From the NCBI GenBank assembly GCA_027458945.1, contig DAIDOU010000187.1, positions 1 to 10,977 on the forward strand: a DNA stretch of 10,977 bases, given 5' to 3'. The stretch's first letter is position 1. Each line of letters opens with the position of its first letter. This document shows positions 6,017-10,977 of this stretch, piece after piece. The notes below the pieces were generated by a model. The model saw only the letters and a program-made list of their open reading frames with translations. It was not told where the DNA came from and did no database searches. A program made the position numbers and the translations under genes. Source of the DNA: Acidobacteriota bacterium. Its GTDB lineage: Bacteria > Acidobacteriota > Thermoanaerobaculia > Thermoanaerobaculales > Thermoanaerobaculaceae.

Positions 6017-8100
6017 GGTGTCTCCTCCACGGCCGCCGTGGCGCGGTTGTGGTGGTCGTCCACCGCGCGCACCGCGAGCACGTGACGGCCGCGCTCGGCC
6101 GGGATGCGGAACGTCTCGTGCCTGCGGTCGAGCAGGCCGTCCTCCGGTGCGAGCGGATGCCAGCGGTCGGCGTCGCGGTTCCACTCGGCCAGCTCGATCG
6201 GAGACAGGGCGTCGTCGACCGTGACGGCCCACGCGTCGCCGCTGCGCGTGATCGTGACCTTCGGCGGCGTGTTGTCGACGGTCACCCAACTGGAGAGCGC
6301 GCTGGCCGTCGCCGGCTTCTCCGGGTTGGCCGGCGCATCGGACGCGGTGACGCGGAAGCGGTACATCCCGTCCGCGAGCGCTTCCGTGTCGATGCCGAGC
6401 ACCGTGGTCTCCAGATGGTCGCGGACCTTCCACCACGCCGGGTCGCCGGCGCGTTGCACCTCGACCTCGAAGCGCAGCGGGTCGCCGTTCGGATCGGTGG
6501 CCTTCCACGAGATGGTCTGGTAGCCGACGCGGTAGTACTTCTTGCCGACGCGCTCCGGCGTCTCCCTGGCCTGGTCGTCCAGGGTAGTGAAGATCCCGGA
6601 CAGTTCCGGGTGCTGGACGTCGACGACGTTCTCGGGCGGCGGCGGCCCCTTGAGGAACACCACGCCGGGCTCGTACACCGTGACCTCGGCGACCTCGGGG
6701 GGAAGGTTGATCTGGCGGTACGGCACCACCACGCGCCCGACCCTGGTGGTCGGCCCGGCCGGCATCAGCTCGAGCTCCCACTGCAGGTAGCGCGCCGGCG
6801 GCGCCGTCACCGGCGCGGCCGCGCACGGGGCCGCGGCGGACCACGCGCTCCAGGTGTCGTCGGGGACCGCCACGACGCCGGAGCGGAAGCGCAACGTGCA
6901 CCCGCCGCCGGGGGGAAGCTCGCCGACGAGCGAGGCGTCGCCCCACCGCGCCGGCTGGCCGGCATCGAGCGGCGGCGAGATGAGCGTGCCGTGCGGTTGG
7001 CCGGAGCGGTGCAGCAGGCGGACCGGTCCCTGGGTGAGGACCCAGTCGCCGCCCGCGGCGACGCGGACCACCTGCGTCGCCGAGACGGTGTCGAGTTGCG
7101 CGGCCGACCCGTCGACCAGCTCCCAGAGCTGCCCCTCGAGGGTGGTGCCGATCACCAGGCCCATCTCGCCCCACGCCAGCGTCCCGGCGATCTGCTTGGC
7201 GAAGCGGTGCGCGAGCGTGGCGGCGCCCTCGGGCAGGATGCGCACGATCTCGGAGGTGGCCGACCCGGAGGGCGTCGCCGGGGTCACGGGGGTCGCGCTC
7301 TCGCTCACCGAGACCGTCACCCCCCCCTCGCCCTCCTCCTTGGCCGGGGGTTTGCCGAGAGCGGGGTCGCCGGTGAGCGCCGCCGCGTAGGTCACGCCGC
7401 CCGGTGCCGGGGCCAGGGCGGCGATCTCGGTGAACGAGGAGTCGTAGACGACGCCGGGAGCGTCCTTCCCGTTCCAGCGCAGCACGAGGCCCTTGCCGGA
7501 AGTCCCGATGAGGAGCAAGTCGCCGCTGACCGCCAGGCAGCGGGCGTGGCGGTCCGGGATCGTCGCGACCGTGTCGAGCCCCCCGGGGCCGAGGCGCAGC
7601 AGCCGGCCCGGGTTGCCGGCCGCGACGACGAGGCCGCCCTTGAACCACGCCAGGTCCCACAGGCTGCCCTCCGCGGGCGCGGCCACCTGCTCGAGTGGGG
7701 CCGCGCCACCCTTGGCGCGCAAGAGCAGCGCCGGAGCGGCCGTGGTCACCCAAAGGTCGCCCGCGGGATCGATGAGCAGGGCGGTGACCTGGTCGGCCTT
7801 GACCTCACCGAGCAGCTCCTTCTTGCCCTCCCGGACGCGATAGACGCGCGCCGGGTGGCCGGTGCCGACGAACGCGGTCCCGTCGCCCGCCACCGCGAGC
7901 GCGAGCCCGAGCGGCTCGCTGAAGCTGGCGACCGTGTCGAGCGGCGGCAGCGGCCGCATCGAGCCGTCGGGAAACACCGCCACCCCGCGCCCGGTCGCCC
8001 CGGCGAGCGCCGGCGCGGTGTCGAGCACGAACTGCCGCGTCTGCGAGGCGTGGGCGGAGGTCAGGACGACGAGGGAGAGCACGGCGGCGATCGGTTTCAT
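6013..8100 (-). CDS. Exported beta-propeller / Ig-like (FN3-type) multidomain protein, function unknown
   Basis: A 695-residue secreted or periplasmic protein. Residues 1-19 are a Sec signal peptide (MKPIAAVLSLVVLTSAHAS). From about 40 to 365 come six or seven blade-like repeats of the form G-[DGT]-L-x-V-G/T-T-x-P-G-x-L-x-R-L, for example at 74, 114, 155, 193, 314 and 351. These suggest a seven- or eight-bladed propeller. A disordered Pro/Glu/Ser/Thr insert interrupts it at about 245-285. Residues 370-465 look like a beta-sandwich (SPPLDAG, DDTWSAWS, PARYLQWELEL). Then 520-608 is an FN3/cadherin-like domain (WKATDPNGDPLRFEVEV, DGMYRFRVTASD), and 611-695 is a final Ig-like domain. No catalytic residues are recognisable; a binding or sensing role is inference. 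ATG 8100 is preceded by AGGAGGT and overlaps the S55-like gene stop as ATGA, implying coupled synthesis with that protein. Confidence 0.82.
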   Translation of the reverse strand: MKPIAAVLSLVVLTSAHASQTRQFVLDTAPALAGATGRGVAVFPDGSMRPLPPLDTVASFSEPLGLALAVAGDGTAFVGTGHPARVYRVREGKKELLGEVKADQVTALLIDPAGDLWVTTAAPALLLRAKGGAAPLEQVAAPAEGSLWDLAWFKGGLVVAAGNPGRLLRLGPGGLDTVATIPDRHARCLAVSGDLLLIGTSGKGLVLRWNGKDAPGVVYDSSFTEIAALAPAPGGVTYAAALTGDPALGKPPAKEEGEGGVTVSVSESATPVTPATPSGSATSEIVRILPEGAATLAHRFAKQIAGTLAWGEMGLVIGTTLEGQLWELVDGSAAQLDTVSATQVVRVAAGGDWVLTQGPVRLLHRSGQPHGTLISPPLDAGQPARWGDASLVGELPPGGGCTLRFRSGVVAVPDDTWSAWSAAAPCAAAPVTAPPARYLQWELELMPAGPTTRVGRVVVPYRQINLPPEVAEVTVYEPGVVFLKGPPPPENVVDVQHPELSGIFTTLDDQARETPERVGKKYYRVGYQTISWKATDPNGDPLRFEVEVQRAGDPAWWKVRDHLETTVLGIDTEALADGMYRFRVTASDAPANPEKPATASALSSWVTVDNTPPKVTITRSGDAWAVTVDDALSPIELAEWNRDADRWHPLAPEDGLLDRRHETFRIPAERGRHVLAVRAVDDHHNRATAAVEETP

Positions 8101-9815
8101 GGCACCTCCTGGCGCGGGCGGACCGTGAGCGGGACGCGGACGAACCCCTCCAGCGGCCGCGTGCCGTCGCTCTGGACGCTGGCGACGACGGCGGTCTGGA
8201 TGCGCGTGAGCGCCCGGGGGCCGAGGCCGGCGGCGAGCGTGGCCGACCACGACGGCGGCAAGTCGGGCTGCGACACGCCCGGGTAGGCGACGCCGCGATC
8301 CGGTGCCTCGAGGGCGGTGACCAGCGTCGTGCTGCTGCCGAGACGGCGGAGCTGGTCGAGCTGACCGGCGTAATCGGCCGGGTCGATCCCCTCCGCTCGC
8401 AGGCGGTAGCCGCTCCACGAGGCGCCGTCGGCGACCACCAGGTTGATCGCGCCGGGGACCGCGTCGGCCGGCACCCGGATCGTGACGCGCCGCTGCTCGA
8501 CCGGCCGCTCGTACGGATCTAGGCGGACGTCCACGGCGAGGCTCTCGCCGGGGGTGACCGTGGTCCGTTCCGGGATCGCCTCGGCGATCGCGGCGCCCTC
8601 GGGTCGCTCCTCGCGGGCGAGCGTGAGATCGACCGCCGTGACGGCCGGGTGCGGGTACGGGGAGTTGGCGAGGAAGCCGACGACGGCGCCCGCGAACGCC
8701 GACAGCCGGGCGATCGCGTCCGCCCCGCGGGCCGCCTGCCGCACCGACACCGCGCGCCCGTCGGAGGTGTGGACCCCGAGGTCGAGCCGCACCGAGGCGC
8801 CGCCGACCGCGGCCCCGCGCGCGGTCAGGCACGCGCTGGCGAGGTAGGTGACGAGCAGCGGCTGCAGGATCGGCGTGTCGGCGACCGCGAAGTGCCACGT
8901 CTTGGTCCCGGCCACGTCCGCCACCCGCACCGTCACGGCGGTGCCCTCCGGCGGGCGGCCGACCAGCGCCACGACCCCGGAACGGCGGTCGGCGACCAGC
9001 GTCCCGAACGGCCGGCCGATCGTGAACACCTTGAACGGGCTCTGGTAGGAGGTCTGGACCGCGAGTACGCGGGCGCGCGCCACCGGCAGCCGCACGGCCC
9101 CGAGGTCGTAGAGAGGGTGGCCGAACGCCCAGATGCGATCGCCGTCGCGGGCCGTCACGGTCCCGGCGGCGGCCACCGAGGCGTCGCCCCAGATCAGCTC
9201 CACCGCCATCATCTCGCCGGCCTGCGGCGCTCCGCCGACGCTCGCGTCGGTCCCGGCCGCGGTCGGCTCGACGCCGGCCCCCGCGAGCAGCTCGCCGGCG
9301 AGGCCGGACGGCGCCGACAGGCCGGCGACCGCGAGCAGAGGGCCGGCCGAACGTGCGCGGTCGGGCAGCCGGGGCAGCACGGCCCGCGGGTCGAGCCGCC
9401 CGCCCGCGACCGCGGCGAGCTGCGCCAGTGTCGGGGCGGCGGCGCGCACGGTCTCGCCGGTCAGCGGGATCGACCGCATGTCGGCGAACGGCGTCACGCC
9501 GGCCAGCGGCTCCTGCGCCCAGGTCCAGCCGAAGGCGACGGCGCCGAGGAGCTTGCCGCCGACGTACACCGGCGAGCCGCTCATCCCGGCGACGACGCCG
9601 GTGCCCTTGAGCTCGGGGTCGTCGATGCGTACGAGCACGGCGCGAGCGTCGGGCGCGGTGGCGTCGAGCGTGCCCATCACCGTCACCGGGATCTCGCGGT
9701 GGCGGCCGCCGGTCCACTCGGTGACGCACACCCCGGACTGGCCGGGCTTGACCGCTCCGGGGTCGAGCCAGGTCAACGCCGAGGAGAGCAGGAGTGGGAG
9801 GAGGAGGGGAAGCAT
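8097..9815 (-). CDS. SpoIVB peptidase S55-like exported protein
   Basis: A 572-residue protein with a short hydrophobic N-terminus (MLPLLLPLLLSSALTW) that probably directs export but lacks the usual basic residues. The DAHP synthase stop is in the same frame 9 bases upstream, so the start cannot be further out; no good ribosome-binding site precedes ATG 9815. Residues 28-110 match the C-terminal half of the SpoIVB S55 serine-protease domain: VRIDDPEL (62-69), then GMSGSP (77-82), KLLGAV (88-93). By alignment to SpoIVB from memory, Ser79 and Asp66 would be catalytic. Residues 217-287 resemble the N-terminal half of S55: GTVTARDGD, FGHPLYD (231-237, candidate His233), then TIGRPFGTLVADRR. There is no PDZ domain, unlike SpoIVB. 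Residues 300-572 look beta-rich and probably hold an Ig-like sandwich near 395-445. Protease activity is unproven. Confidence 0.8.
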   Translation of the reverse strand: MLPLLLPLLLSSALTWLDPGAVKPGQSGVCVTEWTGGRHREIPVTVMGTLDATAPDARAVLVRIDDPELKGTGVVAGMSGSPVYVGGKLLGAVAFGWTWAQEPLAGVTPFADMRSIPLTGETVRAAAPTLAQLAAVAGGRLDPRAVLPRLPDRARSAGPLLAVAGLSAPSGLAGELLAGAGVEPTAAGTDASVGGAPQAGEMMAVELIWGDASVAAAGTVTARDGDRIWAFGHPLYDLGAVRLPVARARVLAVQTSYQSPFKVFTIGRPFGTLVADRRSGVVALVGRPPEGTAVTVRVADVAGTKTWHFAVADTPILQPLLVTYLASACLTARGAAVGGASVRLDLGVHTSDGRAVSVRQAARGADAIARLSAFAGAVVGFLANSPYPHPAVTAVDLTLAREERPEGAAIAEAIPERTTVTPGESLAVDVRLDPYERPVEQRRVTIRVPADAVPGAINLVVADGASWSGYRLRAEGIDPADYAGQLDQLRRLGSSTTLVTALEAPDRGVAYPGVSQPDLPPSWSATLAAGLGPRALTRIQTAVVASVQSDGTRPLEGFVRVPLTVRPRQEVP

Positions 9816-9821
9816 GCGCGG

Positions 9822-10856
9822 CTATGCCGGTTGCGCCTGCGCCGCCATGCGCCGGCCGGTGAGCGGGAGCAGCAGCGGGAGCTGGCCGAGCAGCTGCGCG
9901 AGCTCACCGGGCACGATCGCCTGGGCCGCGTCGGAGAGCGCCTGCGACGGCTCGTTGTGCACCTCGATCATGAGCCCGTCGGCGCCGACCGCCGCGGCGG
10001 CGCGCGCGAGCGGCACCACCTTGTGGCGCTTGCCGGTGCCGTGCGATGGGTCGACGATGATCGGCAGGTGCGAGAGGCGCTGCACCGCGACCACGGCGGC
10101 GAGGTCGACCGTGTTGCGCGTGTGGTCGGCGAACGTGCGAATCCCGCGCTCGCAGAGCACGACCTCGTAGTTCCCCTCCGCGAGCAGGTACTCGGCCGCC
10201 ATCAGCAGCTCCTCGACGGTCGCGGCCATGCCGCGTTTGAGCAGCACCGGCTTGCGCGCCCGCCCGGCGGCGCGGAGCAGCGAGTAGTTCTGCATGTTGC
10301 GCGCGCCGACCTGGACCATGTCGCAGTGCTCGAGCACGAGGTCGAGCGAGCGCTCGTCGAGCGCCTCGGAGACCACCGGCATCGCCACCTCGCGTCCGAC
10401 GTCGCGCAGGATCGCGAGGCCGGGCTCGCCCAGCCCCTGGAACGCGTACGGCGAGGTGCGGGGCTTGAACGCGCCGCCGCGCAGGATCTGCGCCCCGGCG
10501 GCGCGGACGGCGCGCGCGATCGTCAACGTCTGCTCCGGCGTCTCGACCGAACACGGGCCGGCGATCACCGCGAAGCTCTCGCCGCCGACCGCCACGCCGC
10601 CGACCTCGACGACGCTGTTCTCGGGCTTCGCCTCCCGGCTGACCAGCTTGTACGGGTGCGAGACCGGGATGACCTCGAGCACCCCCGGGAGGCTCTCGAA
10701 CAGCGCCGGCTCGACCGCCCCCTGGTTGCCCGTGATGCCGATCGCCACCCGCTGCGCCCCCGGGATCGGGTGCGCCTTCAGACCGAGCGAGACCACCCGC
10801 TCGATCACCGATTCGACTTGTTGCGGGGTGGCCCCCACCGTCATGACGATCAGCAT
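9822..10856 (-). CDS. aroF: 3-deoxy-7-phosphoheptulonate (DAHP) synthase, class I-beta with N-terminal ferredoxin/ACT-like domain
   Basis: A 344-residue cytoplasmic enzyme that condenses phosphoenolpyruvate with erythrose 4-phosphate, the first step of the shikimate pathway. The N-terminal 70 residues form a ferredoxin/ACT-like regulatory domain (MLIVMTVGATPQQVESVIER), as in Thermotoga maritima, where it mediates feedback by aromatic amino acids. The barrel shows AGPCSVE (99-105), LRGGAFKPRTSPYAFQGLG (125-143), QVGARNMQN (182-190), LLKRGM (205-210) and DPSHGTGK (269-276). The metal ligands are present as Cys102, His272, Glu298 and Asp309, the same numbers I recall for the T. maritima enzyme. 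ATG 10856 follows GGGGGAG with about six bases of spacing. It is the first gene of the four-gene unit, transcribed from the promoter just upstream. Feedback regulation is inferred from the domain. The symbol follows common usage for this class, not E. coli AroF, which is class I-alpha. Confidence 0.95.
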   Translation of the reverse strand: MLIVMTVGATPQQVESVIERVVSLGLKAHPIPGAQRVAIGITGNQGAVEPALFESLPGVLEVIPVSHPYKLVSREAKPENSVVEVGGVAVGGESFAVIAGPCSVETPEQTLTIARAVRAAGAQILRGGAFKPRTSPYAFQGLGEPGLAILRDVGREVAMPVVSEALDERSLDLVLEHCDMVQVGARNMQNYSLLRAAGRARKPVLLKRGMAATVEELLMAAEYLLAEGNYEVVLCERGIRTFADHTRNTVDLAAVVAVQRLSHLPIIVDPSHGTGKRHKVVPLARAAAAVGADGLMIEVHNEPSQALSDAAQAIVPGELAQLLGQLPLLLPLTGRRMAAQAQPA

Positions 10857-10875
10857 CGCGGCTCCCCCAGACCGG

Positions 10876-10888
10876 GGCTATACTAGCC
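10876..10888. promoter_or_regulatory. Palindrome covering both divergent -10 elements (possible operator)
   Basis: GGCTA-TAC-TAGCC is a perfect 5-bp inverted repeat with a 3-base centre. It spans the -10 hexamers of both divergent promoters, so a bound protein would affect both. It may simply reflect the symmetry of two back-to-back -10 boxes. Confidence 0.3.
10879..10884 (+). promoter_or_regulatory. Putative -10 element for the right-edge gene
   Basis: TATACT (one mismatch from TATAAT) lies about 30 bases upstream of the GTG start at 10909. No recognisable -35 is found at the right distance, because that position falls at the start of the DAHP synthase gene. Transcription from about 10891 would just include the AGGGAGG ribosome-binding site. 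Confidence 0.4.
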
Positions 10889-10907
10889 GAGGCAGGGAGG
10901 TTGTCAA
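10880..10907 (-). promoter_or_regulatory. Putative sigma70 promoter of the aroF-S55-propeller-coaD unit
   Basis: On the minus strand a consensus -35 TTGACA (10907-10902) is followed after 16 bases by TAGTAT (10885-10880). Transcription from about 10873 would give a leader of under 20 bases containing the GGGGGAG ribosome-binding site of the DAHP synthase gene. There is no room for an attenuator or riboswitch in that leader. Confidence 0.6.
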
Positions 10908-10908
10908 A

Positions 10909-10977
10909 GTGAAGAGAGCTGTTCTCTTCGGTGCCATATTCTTGTTCGCGGCGCAGCAGGCGATGGCCGTGTACGTC
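10909..10977 (+). CDS. N-terminus of an exported protein (3' truncated by window edge)
   Basis: The first 23 codons of a rightward gene, too short to appear as a long reading frame. The GTG at 10909 is preceded by AGGGAGG (10894-10900) with an 8-base spacer. The peptide MKRAVLFGAIFLFAAQQAMA-VYV (GTG read as Met) is a textbook Sec signal peptide. It has a basic n-region, a hydrophobic core, and an A-x-A cleavage site after residue 20. Nothing can be said about the mature protein. It is divergent from the DAHP synthase gene, with 52 bases between the two start codons. Confidence 0.7.
   Translation, partial: MKRAVLFGAIFLFAAQQAMAVYV

Noticed and set aside
5522..7753. A 743-codon minus-strand frame suggesting an N-terminal extension of CoaD
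   Set aside because: The upstream portion is an out-of-frame reading of the propeller gene. CoaD starts at GTG 6016 with a good ribosome-binding site and ends up at normal family length.
6049..8286. 745-codon plus-strand open frame opposite the propeller gene
   Set aside because: Low-complexity Arg/Asp/Gly/His-rich translation with no motif. The minus strand carries a signal peptide, ribosome-binding site and repeat structure.
6013..9729. A 1238-codon minus-strand frame suggesting a giant fusion upstream of the propeller protein
   Set aside because: The part above 8100 is an out-of-frame reading of the S55-like gene. A signal peptide and AGGAGGT mark the true start at 8100.
8649..10886. 745-codon plus-strand open frame opposite the S55-like and DAHP synthase genes
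   Set aside because: Same shadow composition. It spans two real minus-strand genes and would end just before the divergent promoter region.

Overview
This window is a high-GC stretch of ordinary, intact bacterial chromosome from a diderm (Gram-negative type) organism. The diderm assignment rests on a BamA outer-membrane assembly factor at the left edge. I estimate GC near 70% but did not count it. The set of a SpoIVB-S55-like secreted protein, a secreted propeller/Ig-like protein, a Thermotoga/Bacillus-type DAHP synthase and DUF883-like membrane proteins would fit Acidobacteriota or a similar deep-branching diderm phylum; that placement is inference. I saw no insertion sequences, phage genes, CRISPR arrays, tRNAs or rRNAs. 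Genes are tightly packed and none is visibly broken; the two edge genes are cut by the window.

Layout. (1) 1-1986 (+) is the C-terminal part of bamA. (2) 2024-4548 (-) is a two-gene unit: a beta-CASP metallo-beta-lactamase RNase-like protein followed, through a 4-base GTGA overlap, by a YihY/BrkB-family membrane protein. It runs convergently into bamA. (3) 4549-4680 is a divergent promoter region. (4) 4681-5511 (+) holds two small membrane-anchored proteins that share a C-terminal 'VRR-x-P ... GVGxGFxVG' segment. (5) 5522-10856 (-) is a compact four-gene unit: aroF-type DAHP synthase, S55-like secreted protein, secreted beta-propeller/Ig-like protein, then coaD. Junctions are a 6-base gap, an ATGA overlap and a GTGA overlap. 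(6) 10857-10908 is a second divergent promoter region, with a palindrome over both -10 elements. (7) 10909-10977 (+) is the first 23 codons of another exported protein.

How it fits together. bamA, coaD and aroF serve envelope assembly, coenzyme A synthesis and aromatic amino acid synthesis. The two genes between aroF and coaD have no evident tie to either pathway. They look like a translationally coupled pair of exported proteins: a possible serine protease and a propeller-plus-beta-sandwich partner.

The most interesting signal is in the S55-like protein. The two halves of the SpoIVB S55 domain, as I recall that domain, occur in swapped order: the Asp/GMSGSP block comes first and the GH block about 150 residues later. 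That looks like a circular permutation of a serine-protease domain in an organism with no sign here of sporulation.
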